Below are positions 24,622 to 33,132 of a DNA stretch of 36,306 bases, piece by piece. Where the stretch lies: contig NTKI01000014.1 in the NCBI GenBank assembly GCA_002457315.1, positions 1 through 36,306 on the forward strand, written 5' to 3'. The position numbers were made by a program, and so were the translations under genes. Position 1 is the stretch's first letter, and each line of letters opens with the position of its first letter. The notes beneath the pieces are model-generated. The model was not told the origin of the DNA. It did not search any database and saw only the letters and a program-made list of their open reading frames with translations. Source of the DNA: Rhodothermaeota bacterium MED-G19. GTDB taxonomy: Bacteria; Bacteroidota; Bacteroidia; Cytophagales; MED-G16.

Positions 24622-25485
24622 ATGAAAATTCTAAATTTTGGTTCAATAAATAAAGATTTAGTTTATAACGTAGAAGATTTTGTCAAACCAGGAGAGACAA
24701 TCTCATCAAGAGATTATGGTTTGTACTTAGGAGGAAAGGGATTAAATCAAAGTGTAGCAATTTCTAAATCTGGATCAGAAGTTTATCATGCAGGATGTAT
24801 AAATAAATCAGATCATAGTATAATTTCCGATCTAAAAAAATGGGGAGTTAATACAGACTATATAAATAAGATAGATGAGGCAACGGGACATGCCATAATT
24901 CAGATAAATCAGGATGGAGAAAACTCAATTATAATTCATGGAGGAGCAAATAATTGTGTGGAGAAAGATCAAATAGATATGGTTCTATCAAATTTTAATG
25001 AGGGAGATTATATTCTTTTACAAAACGAGATTAATAGTGTAAATGAAATTATTGAAAAGGCACACAAGAAAGGTCTAAGAATCTTTTTTAATCCCGCGCC
25101 CTACTCGAGTGCTGTTAATAATTATTCTATAGAAAAAGTAAATACGTTGATATATAATGAGACTGAGGGGCAAAGACTTTCAGGGAAAAAAGATTATAAC
25201 CAAATAATTAAAACATTGTCAAATAAATATCCTAATACCAGACAGATCTTGACATTAGGTGAAAGAGGATCAATTTATTCTTTTGATAAAAATACCATAA
25301 AAGTCAAAGCAGAATCTGTAAAAACTATTGACAGCACAGCTGCAGGGGATACTTATATTGGATACTATATATCGAGTCTTAGTAAAAAAGTTTCTGTTAA
25401 ACAGAGCATGAAGATCGCATCTCAAGCAGCCTCAATTGCAACGACAATAGTAGGTGGAGCAAACTCAATACCAGAAATAAATTAG
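24622..25485 (+). CDS. PfkB-family sugar kinase, probable ribokinase
   Basis: 287 aa, cytosolic, slightly short for a ribokinase (about 300). N-terminal NFGSINKDLVYNV and LGGKGLNQSVAISKSG (36-51) match the sugar-binding motif GGKGxNQA. NPAP (157-160), NETE (179-182), LGERGSI and STAAGDTYIG (238-247, base Asp243, the usual GAGD reading AAGD) complete the ATP and catalytic site. It follows the nucleoside hydrolase by 4 bp, so the likely substrate is ribose from nucleosides, giving ribose-5-phosphate. Related carbohydrate kinases cannot be excluded. Its stop overlaps that of the convergent phosphoesterase by 4 bp. Confidence 0.87.
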   Translation: MKILNFGSINKDLVYNVEDFVKPGETISSRDYGLYLGGKGLNQSVAISKSGSEVYHAGCINKSDHSIISDLKKWGVNTDYINKIDEATGHAIIQINQDGENSIIIHGGANNCVEKDQIDMVLSNFNEGDYILLQNEINSVNEIIEKAHKKGLRIFFNPAPYSSAVNNYSIEKVNTLIYNETEGQRLSGKKDYNQIIKTLSNKYPNTRQILTLGERGSIYSFDKNTIKVKAESVKTIDSTAAGDTYIGYYISSLSKKVSVKQSMKIASQAASIATTIVGGANSIPEIN

Positions 25486-26855
25486 AGAGCCTCGTTTTTT
25501 CTTTCTACAAAAGAGTTAGATCCATTATTATTTTTGACTAAATCAAAAGCATCGAAAAGTTCTCCCGTAGCAGTATATGATTTATAAGAAAGTTTATCTC
25601 CATCAATAGATATTACCTGAAAGAGTTGTTTGTTTTCTCCAACCTTATCTCTTAATGCGCCATAATCTTCCCACCCTGGTTTTACCTTATACATTTTTCC
25701 ACCACTAACCGAGACTACATACACTGTACCTGTTAAATCTTGTACATTCTCCCCATCTAACAAATTCTTTTCATAAGGTTCTACCCTGCCTCTAGTATAG
25801 GTGTGGTCATGACCTTGTAAAGCTAGATCTACTTTATATTTATCAAATAGTGGTTTCCAAAGACTTCTTAACTCTTCATTATCTCTACCTCTAGACGCAG
25901 AAAATATTGGGTGATGGTAAGTGGCAATAGTCCACTTATTAGGATTATTTTTAAGAACATTATCTAACCATTCAGCTTGTTCCTTAATCATCATATTACT
26001 ATTTAAAGCAACAAACCTTACCCCTTGATAATCAAGAAAATAATTTGTTTCTTCAATACCTTTAACCCCATTAGAAGGAAGAGTAAACTGGTTATTCCAC
26101 TGTACTGAAAGTCTTTTAATACGCTTATCTATATCTTCTTGGACTTGTGGGTTGTATTCATGGTTACCAGGCACAGACATAGATGGAAGAGACCTATGAA
26201 TCCATCCTCCAGCCATAAACCATTCGTGCCACTGGTGTTCTTCGTGGGCATCATTAATCAAATCCCCAGCGTGAATGATAAAGCTAGCATCGGGAGCTTT
26301 TTTGTATCCCTCTCTAATTAGTCTTGACCAAAGTTCTAAAACATAATTTTGAGCATCACCTACATAAAGAAAGGAAAATGGCTCACCCTTTTTTTTTGCA
26401 GTTCTGAATTGAATCCACTCGCTCCAAATTTTTCCGTCACCTACCCTATATCCATACATTGTATTTGGATCCAAATTTTTAAATGTAACAGAATGATAAT
26501 TATGATTTAAATTATTGAAAGTAGTTTTCTTTGGATTTTTCCTATCAATAACTCCTACGACACCTTCTAAAATAAAATTTGTAGTGACAGCCTTGATTGT
26601 ATTTGCATTACTTATAAAAGCAGGATTAGGATCTGCAATTGCTATCTCACCATACCCCAATCTCACGTCTTTGCTTGTCCTCCAGGTAACGCTAATTGTA
26701 GTAGATGGGTCATCTGAAAAGTTTAGAACTATATGATCAGGATGTTTAGTTGGTTTACTCCAATTTTTTACAAATTCAGGTTTCTTATAAACTCTCTGAG
26801 AGAAAGAGCTAATACTAATAAGAGAAATAGATATTATTAAAAGTAAATTTTTCAT
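25482..26855 (-). CDS. Secreted purple-acid-phosphatase-like metallophosphoesterase
   Basis: 457 aa with a signal peptide (to SFSQ, residue 20). An N-terminal fibronectin-III-like PAP domain (about 38-155, STTISVTWRT, NTMYGYRVGDG) precedes a calcineurin-like domain. Metal motifs: GDAQ (Asp167), AGDL (Asp198), GNHE (Asn231, His232), YHHP and GHDHTYTR. The Tyr that gives true PAPs their purple Fe(III) site would follow GDL by two residues; the sequence is GDLIN, so it is missing and a colourless dimetal phosphoesterase is expected. A periplasmic or secreted phosphatase or phosphodiesterase is likely. It lies convergent to the salvage genes and could release phosphate from nucleotides before nucleoside uptake (inference). 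Confidence 0.9.
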   Translation of the reverse strand: MKNLLLIISISLISISSFSQRVYKKPEFVKNWSKPTKHPDHIVLNFSDDPSTTISVTWRTSKDVRLGYGEIAIADPNPAFISNANTIKAVTTNFILEGVVGVIDRKNPKKTTFNNLNHNYHSVTFKNLDPNTMYGYRVGDGKIWSEWIQFRTAKKKGEPFSFLYVGDAQNYVLELWSRLIREGYKKAPDASFIIHAGDLINDAHEEHQWHEWFMAGGWIHRSLPSMSVPGNHEYNPQVQEDIDKRIKRLSVQWNNQFTLPSNGVKGIEETNYFLDYQGVRFVALNSNMMIKEQAEWLDNVLKNNPNKWTIATYHHPIFSASRGRDNEELRSLWKPLFDKYKVDLALQGHDHTYTRGRVEPYEKNLLDGENVQDLTGTVYVVSVSGGKMYKVKPGWEDYGALRDKVGENKQLFQVISIDGDKLSYKSYTATGELFDAFDLVKNNNGSNSFVERKNEAL

Positions 26856-27084
26856 AGTATTTCAAAAATAAGGATTTGTTTACGGTATATACAAAAATAA
26901 CAATATTTCTAACCTAGGTAATTAAATTTTCCCATTCACTTAAATAATAGTGAGACTGGAAGGAAAACTACTCAGAAAAAATAATTGAAGATTTAAAATT
27001 TAAATATCAGAATATATCTTTTGAAGAAATTGCAAATTCTTCAAGAAAATAAATTACTTTATATTTACTTTTCTTCCTTATAAA

Positions 27085-28710
27085 ATGAAAAAAATATCTC
27101 TTTTAATTTTTCTTTTCTTAAGTATCGCAGATGCTAAATCACAAGGTATTTTTGAAAAAAAAATAACTTTTTCTAGACAAGATAGCCTAAGAGGCAGCAT
27201 TACAAAAGAAAGGATTTGGTGGGATTTAATTTATTACCATCTTGATATTAAAATCAATCCAAAAAAAAAATATATTAAAGGGACAAACAAAGTAATATAT
27301 AAAGTTCTTGAAGAAAATAACTTAATGCAGATAGACCTGCAAGAACCTCTAAAAATCACATCAGTTACTGAAGATGGTAAAAAAGTTTCTTATAGAAGGG
27401 AGGGTAATGTATACATCATCACTCTTAACAAAAACCAAAGTAGAGGAGAAATAAATGAAATTAATATTAACTATGAGGGGTATCCTAAAAAGGCGGTTAG
27501 AGCCCCTTGGGATGGGGGTTTTTCTTGGGATAAAGACGAGAATGGAAATCATTTCATAGCAACTTCATGTCAGGGACTTGGGGCAAGCGTGTGGTGGCCA
27601 AATAAAGATCATATGTATGACGAAGTTGACAGTATGCTCATCAGTGTAAACGTTCCTAATGATTTAGTTAATGTTTCAAATGGAAGACTCAGAAAAATCA
27701 CTTATCCGGACAAGAGTACTAGAACATACCACTGGTTTGTTAGTAACCCAATTAATAATTATGGAGTTAATGTTAACATTGGAGACTATGTGAAGTTTTC
27801 TGAAAAATATAACGGAGAGAATGGCCTTCTTGATATTGATTATTATGTCTTAAAATATAATATAGATAAAGCAAAAAAACAGTTTGAAGATGTACCAAAG
27901 ATGTTAGATGCTTTTGAGTATTGGTTTGGACCTTATCCATTTTATGAGGATAGTTATAAGTTAGTAGAAGTACCATATCTGGGAATGGAACATCAAAGTT
28001 CAATAACTTATGGAAACAAGTATCTGAAAGGGTATCTTGGAAGAGACCCCTCAGATTCTGGTTGGGGATTAAAATTTGATTTTATAATAATACACGAATC
28101 GGGACACGAGTGGTTTGCTAATAATATAACTTATATAGATATCGCAGATATGTGGGTACATGAAGGTTTCACTGCCTACTCTGAAAATCTTTTTTTAGAT
28201 TATCATTTTGGTAAGCAGGCAGGAGCTGACTATACAATTGGGACAAGAAAAGGAATTCAAAATGACATACCAATAATTGGTCCATATGACGTTAATAAAA
28301 ATGGTTCAAAAGATATGTACTCAAAAGGAGCAAACCTTTTACATACAATTAGGCAGATAACAAATAATGATGAGTTATGGAGAGAAACTTTAAGGGGTCT
28401 AAATAAAAAGTTCTATCACCAGACTGTATCGTCAACGCAAGTTGAAAATTATATTTCTGAATCTATAGGCTTTGACCTTAAGTATGTTTTTGATCAGTAT
28501 CTAAGAGATGTAAGAATTCCGAAATTTGAATTTAAAGTTGATGATAATGGTTTAAATTATAGATGGGCAAATACGATAGATAATTTTAATATGCCTCTGG
28601 AAATTACATTAAATGGTGAGAAGACAAGATTATACCCAGAAAATAATTGGAAGACTTATAGAACAAAAGTAGAGGATATCAAAATCGATCGAAACTTTTA
28701 TATAGAATAA
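27085..28710 (+). CDS. M1 family metallopeptidase (aminopeptidase N-like)
   Basis: 541 aa with signal peptide MKKISLLIFLFLSIADAKSQ. N-terminal beta-domain (YHLDIKINPKKKYIKGTNKVIYKV), then the thermolysin-like catalytic domain. The zinc motif is HESGHEWF (His337, Glu338, His341) with Glu360 in MWVHEGF 18 residues on. The exopeptidase motif GxMEN is GMEHQ (300-304) here, as in several Bacteroidota M1 enzymes. It probably trims peptides in the periplasm. There is a 229-bp upstream gap with a pyrimidine-rich leader just before the ATG. A bidirectional terminator begins immediately after its stop. Confidence 0.93.
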   Translation: MKKISLLIFLFLSIADAKSQGIFEKKITFSRQDSLRGSITKERIWWDLIYYHLDIKINPKKKYIKGTNKVIYKVLEENNLMQIDLQEPLKITSVTEDGKKVSYRREGNVYIITLNKNQSRGEINEININYEGYPKKAVRAPWDGGFSWDKDENGNHFIATSCQGLGASVWWPNKDHMYDEVDSMLISVNVPNDLVNVSNGRLRKITYPDKSTRTYHWFVSNPINNYGVNVNIGDYVKFSEKYNGENGLLDIDYYVLKYNIDKAKKQFEDVPKMLDAFEYWFGPYPFYEDSYKLVEVPYLGMEHQSSITYGNKYLKGYLGRDPSDSGWGLKFDFIIIHESGHEWFANNITYIDIADMWVHEGFTAYSENLFLDYHFGKQAGADYTIGTRKGIQNDIPIIGPYDVNKNGSKDMYSKGANLLHTIRQITNNDELWRETLRGLNKKFYHQTVSSTQVENYISESIGFDLKYVFDQYLRDVRIPKFEFKVDDNGLNYRWANTIDNFNMPLEITLNGEKTRLYPENNWKTYRTKVEDIKIDRNFYIE

Positions 28711-28740
28711 AAAAAGCCTCCATAAATATGAAGGCTTTTT
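28711..28740. terminator. Bidirectional intrinsic terminator
   Basis: AAAAAGCCT...AGGCTTTTT gives a 9-bp stem; past one C/A mismatch, three more pairs (CAT/ATG) close an AAAT loop. T-runs flank both sides, so it can end transcription of the M1 peptidase (plus) and of the lipoprotein gene converging from the right (minus). It is the only clear terminator between convergent genes in the window. Confidence 0.88.
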
Positions 28741-28759
28741 AATTTAATCAGATTATCTA

Positions 28760-29554
28760 TTAATAGAATTTATATCCAACATTATTAGTATATGGAGTTA
28801 ATCCATTAGCGCCACCAACTAATAATGGAGCTAACCTTTCAGCTAGCTTACTAGGATCATCATTAAGTCTCCAGTTTAAATAAACTTGATATTTATCATA
28901 TGATTCCCAATGCTCAATAATAAAATAAGTGCCTGATTCTTCATTAAAGAAACCTTCGATATGCATACAGCCATCATAATTTCTAGTTGTTTTAAGTCCT
29001 TCTTCAGAATCCATCATCCTTTGCACTCTCTTATAACTTCCTTTCTTAACATTTAATGTTGCAACAACAACATTTCTATCAACAGGACCAACTGCGTTTA
29101 CCATACCGGTTGCATCAAAGTACTCACCAGTAGTAACAATTTTTCCATCTTTAAAACCAAAATTATGATAAGAAGGAATTCTAAATGTTCTACCTGTTGA
29201 CTTACTCTCTCCAGTCCATACACCATAAGCTCTAACGCTTCCATCAGGACTCATTGTAGCTGTATCTATACCCGGTAACCAGACAGGATCATTAAATTTT
29301 ACATTAGTATAATTATTAATATAAAACTCAGCAACTTGTAATGATGTAGCATAGTCTACTTGTCCCATACCATACATAGGAGCAACATCTAATAGATCTT
29401 CAGATACTACTTCTTTCCAAAGATCAATATTTCCATCTTCAAAGGTTTTCACCCACTTCTCAGCAAGTGCTTTATTTGCATCATACTGAGGATTTGAAAC
29501 ATTGCTACATCCATAAATAAATAAAATAGATATAACAAAAATTAATTTTCTCAT
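28760..29554 (-). CDS. Lipoprotein with SnoaL-like and antibiotic-monooxygenase-like (ABM) domains
   Basis: 264 aa. The lipobox is FIYGC (Cys16) after MRKLIFVISILFI. I place the start at the ATG at 29554; an in-frame extension of 12 codons upstream would spoil the lipoprotein signal. Residues about 20-150 form a SnoaL-like NTF2 cone (KALAEKWVKTFEDGNIDLWKE, SYHNFGFKDGKIVTTGEYFDATG). Residues about 155-250 look like a dimeric alpha-beta barrel ABM domain (VVATLNVKKGSYKRVQRMM, FIIEHWESYDKYQVYLNWR). I know these folds as separate small proteins; the lipid-anchored fusion is less familiar. Enzymatic or binding role unknown. A promoter-like TAATTTTG lies 24 bp upstream. Confidence 0.78.
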   Translation of the reverse strand: MRKLIFVISILFIYGCSNVSNPQYDANKALAEKWVKTFEDGNIDLWKEVVSEDLLDVAPMYGMGQVDYATSLQVAEFYINNYTNVKFNDPVWLPGIDTATMSPDGSVRAYGVWTGESKSTGRTFRIPSYHNFGFKDGKIVTTGEYFDATGMVNAVGPVDRNVVVATLNVKKGSYKRVQRMMDSEEGLKTTRNYDGCMHIEGFFNEESGTYFIIEHWESYDKYQVYLNWRLNDDPSKLAERLAPLLVGGANGLTPYTNNVGYKFY

Positions 29555-29578
29555 GTTTTTTTTAATTTGTTTAGGGCA

Positions 29579-29616
29579 CAAAATTAACAATAATATCTCA
29601 ATTGATATTCCATTGT
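29579..29616 (-). promoter_or_regulatory. Promoter-like element and imperfect palindrome between thrC and the lipoprotein
   Basis: On the minus strand TAATTTTG (29586-29579) fits the Bacteroidota -7 consensus TAnnTTTG, 24 bp before the lipoprotein ATG; I see no good -33 element. Just upstream, 29587-29616 forms an imperfect inverted repeat (ACAAT AATATC, 6-nt loop, GATATT cc ATTGT). It could be an operator overlapping the promoter, or a weak A/T terminator for thrC, which ends 3 bp before it. Confidence 0.38.
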
Positions 29617-29619
29617 GAA

Positions 29620-30918
29620 TTAACTAGCAGTTAACTTAACATATTCTCTGAACTCATTAAAGTCATTGACACCTACAGAATTACTTTCTTTTCCTATTAT
29701 ATTTTTTAGTTGAATAGGCATTTCAAATTCTTGATTAATGAAACTTTTTGTTTCCTCATGAAATTTTGAGTGGTGCGCTGTCTCTAGAAAAATTATTTGA
29801 GATTGTGGGTTATTAATAAGATGTTTTTTTGCACCTAGATACCCTATAGCCCCGTGAGGATCACATGTGTATTTATATTTATCTATTAACTCCTTAATAG
29901 CTTCAGCTGTCTCAGAGTCTGAAAAACTATAACCATACATTACTTGTCTAATTCTATCTAAATTAGACTCAAACAACTCCTTTACTCTTACAAAATTACT
30001 AGGGCTTCCCACATCCATAGCATTTGATAATGTCCTCTTTGAAGGTTGAGGTTTGTATTTACCAGTCAAAATATATTTTTCTACTGGATTATTTATGTTA
30101 TTTGCAGATATTATATTTTTAATAGGGAGTCCTAATTTTCTAGATAATAAACAGGAAAATAAATTACCATAATTACCAGATGGAATTGAGAATGATACAT
30201 CATCCTTTCGTTTTTCAGTCTGCATGTAAGCAAAAAAGTAGTATAACATTTGAGGTATCCACCTAGATATGTTTATTGAATTAGCTGAAGTAAAATTAAA
30301 TTTTTTAACTAGTTCATTATCTACTAAAGCTGCTTTGACCATTTTCTGACAGTCATCAAACGTACCTTCTACTTTAACTGGAAAAATATTACCAGAGTAA
30401 GTCGATATTTGTTTCTCTTGAATTTTTGAAATTTTATCTTTTGGATAAAGAATAAACACATCAATTCCATCTACTCCATGAAATCCACTAGCCACTGCTG
30501 CTCCTGTATCTCCTGAGGTAGCAACCAATACCGTCACCTTTTTTTCAAGTTTATTTAAATAACTAATACATCTTGAGGTAAACCTTGCTCCAACATCTTT
30601 AAATGCCATAGTAGGTCCATGAAATAATTCCAGTACAGATATATTTTCATTTAAATGTTTAAGTGGGAAATCAAAGTTTATAGAATGATCTATAATTTCT
30701 ATAAGTTTATTCTTATCTATTTCATCACCAACAAATTGAGATATCACATGATATGCAATTTCTGATTTACTCAAATTTTTAAGATTATTTAAAAATGATT
30801 TTTTTAATGGTTTAACTTTTGATGGGAAATAAAGACCTCCATCAGGAGCAAGACCACTAAACAATGCCTCCTTAAAACTAACTTGATAAGAATTATTAGA
30901 AAGACTAAAATATTTCAT
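29620..30918 (-). CDS. thrC: Threonine synthase
   Basis: 432 aa PLP enzyme converting O-phosphohomoserine to threonine. The PLP lysine is Lys107 in HGPTMAFKDVGARF; VATSGDTGAAVASGFHG (132-148) is the substrate phosphate loop; the SIPSGNYGN segment and the NFTSANSINISRWIPQ motif are typical of the ThrC short form. The start MKYFSLSN and SGLAPDGGLYFP also match. Encoded 3 bp after homoserine kinase, as in thrABC operons. Confidence 0.96.
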   Translation of the reverse strand: MKYFSLSNNSYQVSFKEALFSGLAPDGGLYFPSKVKPLKKSFLNNLKNLSKSEIAYHVISQFVGDEIDKNKLIEIIDHSINFDFPLKHLNENISVLELFHGPTMAFKDVGARFTSRCISYLNKLEKKVTVLVATSGDTGAAVASGFHGVDGIDVFILYPKDKISKIQEKQISTYSGNIFPVKVEGTFDDCQKMVKAALVDNELVKKFNFTSANSINISRWIPQMLYYFFAYMQTEKRKDDVSFSIPSGNYGNLFSCLLSRKLGLPIKNIISANNINNPVEKYILTGKYKPQPSKRTLSNAMDVGSPSNFVRVKELFESNLDRIRQVMYGYSFSDSETAEAIKELIDKYKYTCDPHGAIGYLGAKKHLINNPQSQIIFLETAHHSKFHEETKSFINQEFEMPIQLKNIIGKESNSVGVNDFNEFREYVKLTAS

Positions 30919-30921
30919 TTT

Positions 30922-31851
30922 TTATTCTGAATCAATAACTGAAACTCCCTCTGAACTAATTTTAGATATATAAGTTGAAAATTCAATGTTAGTTTCCTGA
31001 TAAATCTTTGTTACCTCTTCTTCTATTTTTTTTGCTAAGTCTTCCCCCTTAGTTATTGCAAAAATTGATGGTCCTGAACCTGATATAGAACAACCTAAAG
31101 CACCTAATTCTATACACTTTTCTTTAACCTCATCAAATTTTGGAATTAATTTTTTACGATGCTGTTCAACAATACTATCCTTGAGAGAAGACTTTAGAAG
31201 ATCATAATCTTTGGTATGAAGAGAATGTATTAAACCACCAAAATTTGAGACCTGAGATGTCACTAAATTCATATCAATTTTAGCTGGCAAAATCTCTCTT
31301 GAATAAGAGGTTTTAACTTGTATTTTAGGGTTTATTATAAAACAAAAGAGGTCTGGTAAAAGAGGGAGATTAATTATCTGCTGTGGGTTAATAGATTTGA
31401 CCATAACAAGTCCTCCTAGAAGAGCAGGTGCAACATTGTCAGCGTGTTCAGAAACACTAGAGATCACTTCTCCTCCCATGGCATATTTTATTAATTCTTT
31501 GTTACTAAAAGGATCACCTAGAAGTTTGTTTATAGCATATACACTACCAGCAGCACTTGCACCACTACTACCTATTCCACTTCCAGGAATAATATTTTTG
31601 GTTATTTCAAATTCAAAACCATAGTCAGTTTTAATATCATCCAGTAGTTTCATGGCCGATACTGTTGCCACATTTTTAGTTATATCTAGAGGGACATCAT
31701 AACCCTTTACCTTAGTAATCTTGAGACCTTTTTTATCTGTTTTTCTGACAACCATTTCATCTCCAAAAGACATAATTGGAAAACCTAAAATATCAAAACC
31801 ACATGCAACATTTGATACAGTTGCAGGAATAAAAACCTTAACCTTTTTCAT
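30922..31851 (-). CDS. thrB: Homoserine kinase
   Basis: 309 aa GHMP kinase phosphorylating homoserine for threonine synthase. PATVSNVACGFDILGFPI at the N-terminus and IIPGSGIGSSGASAAG (87-102, ATP loop) are diagnostic, with the C-terminal GALGCSISGSGPSIFAI motif. Usually the bifunctional aspartokinase/homoserine dehydrogenase (thrA) precedes it in Bacteroidota. Here the upstream neighbour, 24 bp away, is a DedA/YqaA-type membrane protein, so thrA must lie elsewhere. Confidence 0.96.
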   Translation of the reverse strand: MKKVKVFIPATVSNVACGFDILGFPIMSFGDEMVVRKTDKKGLKITKVKGYDVPLDITKNVATVSAMKLLDDIKTDYGFEFEITKNIIPGSGIGSSGASAAGSVYAINKLLGDPFSNKELIKYAMGGEVISSVSEHADNVAPALLGGLVMVKSINPQQIINLPLLPDLFCFIINPKIQVKTSYSREILPAKIDMNLVTSQVSNFGGLIHSLHTKDYDLLKSSLKDSIVEQHRKKLIPKFDEVKEKCIELGALGCSISGSGPSIFAITKGEDLAKKIEEEVTKIYQETNIEFSTYISKISSEGVSVIDSE

Positions 31852-31875
31852 GAAATGTAATTTAGCATTATAATT

Positions 31876-32325
31876 TTAAAATAGAGAAATACCCCAATAG
31901 GTTAAGACTGCCCAGACCACATAACGAAATACTTTTCCAATGAGCATGTAGACACTAACGATGTAGAAATTAGTTCTAAAAAAACCAAGAGCTAGTGCTA
32001 TAGGGTCCCCAAGGATTGGGGTCCAGCATAATAAAGCAAGAAAACCGCCCCACTTATCTACCCTAGTCTTCAGTTCATAAATCTTCTCTTTTCTCACCCT
32101 AAAATATTTTTCAATTAGACTCCAATTCCCTAACCTACCAATTGCATAACTACTTAACCCCCCTATCCAATTTCCAGCAGAAGCAACCACTAACGATAGT
32201 GTGAGATCATAATTATTAGCAATCAAAATACTTAAGACAATTTCTGAGCTAAGGGGTATCAATGTCGCTGCAAGAAACGACGCAATAAATAATCCTATAT
32301 ATCCCCATTCTGCAAGAGATTCCAT
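31876..32325 (-). CDS. DedA/YqaA-type (SNARE-associated) membrane protein
   Basis: 149 aa with about four membrane helices. EWGYIGLFIASFLAATLIPLSSEIVLSILI, then ASAGNWIGGLSSYAIGRLG and WGGFLALLCWTPILGDPIALALGFFR are hallmarks of the YqaA branch of the VTT/DedA family, which includes lipid scramblases and flippases. I start at the ATG at 32325. The frame remains open to 32397, but that extension is a run of Ile/Ser/Tyr overlapping the divergent gene. The short spacing to thrB (24 bp) suggests cotranscription. Confidence 0.85.
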   Translation of the reverse strand: MESLAEWGYIGLFIASFLAATLIPLSSEIVLSILIANNYDLTLSLVVASAGNWIGGLSSYAIGRLGNWSLIEKYFRVRKEKIYELKTRVDKWGGFLALLCWTPILGDPIALALGFFRTNFYIVSVYMLIGKVFRYVVWAVLTYWGISLF

Positions 32326-32385
32326 ACTCAAATTTAAGGTAGTATAAGATAGTATTATTATATTTATTGAATAAAAATTTATACT

Positions 32386-33129
32386 ATGAATAAACACTTA
32401 TCATATAGAACCGGAAACCCTGTCTTAACATCTAATGCCTTTAACATTCAATCTGATTACACAGACAAAATGACTATAGGTGGAACTGTGAATAAGACAT
32501 TTTTATCATTACTAATTTTAGTGGGTTCAGCTTACTACTCATGGACTAATATTGGCATAGCTAATATACTACTATTGCCGTCTATATTAATTTCATTAAT
32601 TGTTGCATTTATAACTATCAGAAACAAACATTGGTCTCCAACGACTGTTCCTATTTACGCTGTTCTTCAAGGAATATTCCTAGGAGTTATTTCAAATATG
32701 TTTAATTCCGTGTATGAAGGAATTGTTATCACGGCAGTTTCATACACATTATGCATTTTATTTGCTCTTTTATCTATTTACAGATTAGGACTAATTAAAG
32801 CTACAGAGAATTTTAAATTAGGTATAGGTGCTGCAACAGGAGGAATACTATTACTATACATAATAAATTTTGTAATGTCATTTTTTGGATCTGGAATTCC
32901 TTTAATGAATGTAAATAACGCTTCTATGATGAGTATAGGTTTTAGTGTTTTTGTAATAATTATTGCTGCTTTGAGCCTAGTAGTTGATTTTGATTTTATA
33001 GAAGAGGGAGCTGAAAAGGGTGCACCAAAGTATATGGAATGGTTTGGGGCATTTGGTTTAATGGTAACTTTAGTATGGTTATATCTTGAGATACTTAAGT
33101 TATTAGCTAAAATGAATTCTCGTAAATAA
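32386..33129 (+). CDS. Bax inhibitor-1/YccA family membrane protein
   Basis: 247 aa with seven membrane helices after a polar N-terminal tail (MNKHLSYRTGNPVLTSNAF, typical of the longer bacterial YccA/BI-1 type). WSPTTVPIYAVLQGIFLGVIS and the C-terminal ALSLVVDFDFIEEGAEKGAP then KYMEWFGAFGLMVTLVWLYL contain the conserved acidic pair of the pH-sensitive calcium-leak family. It is transcribed away from the DedA gene across a 60-bp AT-rich spacer, and ends 3 bp from the convergent amine oxidase stop. Confidence 0.92.
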   Translation: MNKHLSYRTGNPVLTSNAFNIQSDYTDKMTIGGTVNKTFLSLLILVGSAYYSWTNIGIANILLLPSILISLIVAFITIRNKHWSPTTVPIYAVLQGIFLGVISNMFNSVYEGIVITAVSYTLCILFALLSIYRLGLIKATENFKLGIGAATGGILLLYIINFVMSFFGSGIPLMNVNNASMMSIGFSVFVIIIAALSLVVDFDFIEEGAEKGAPKYMEWFGAFGLMVTLVWLYLEILKLLAKMNSRK

Positions 33130-33132
33130 AAA

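Noticed and set aside
26954-27052. Open 32-codon stretch before the M1 peptidase (ends IIEDLKFKYQNISFEEIANS, then SRK and a stop) that looks like a C-terminal protein tail
   Set aside because: It has no start codon, is preceded by two in-frame stops and matches no family I can name; could be a relic but the support is too thin.
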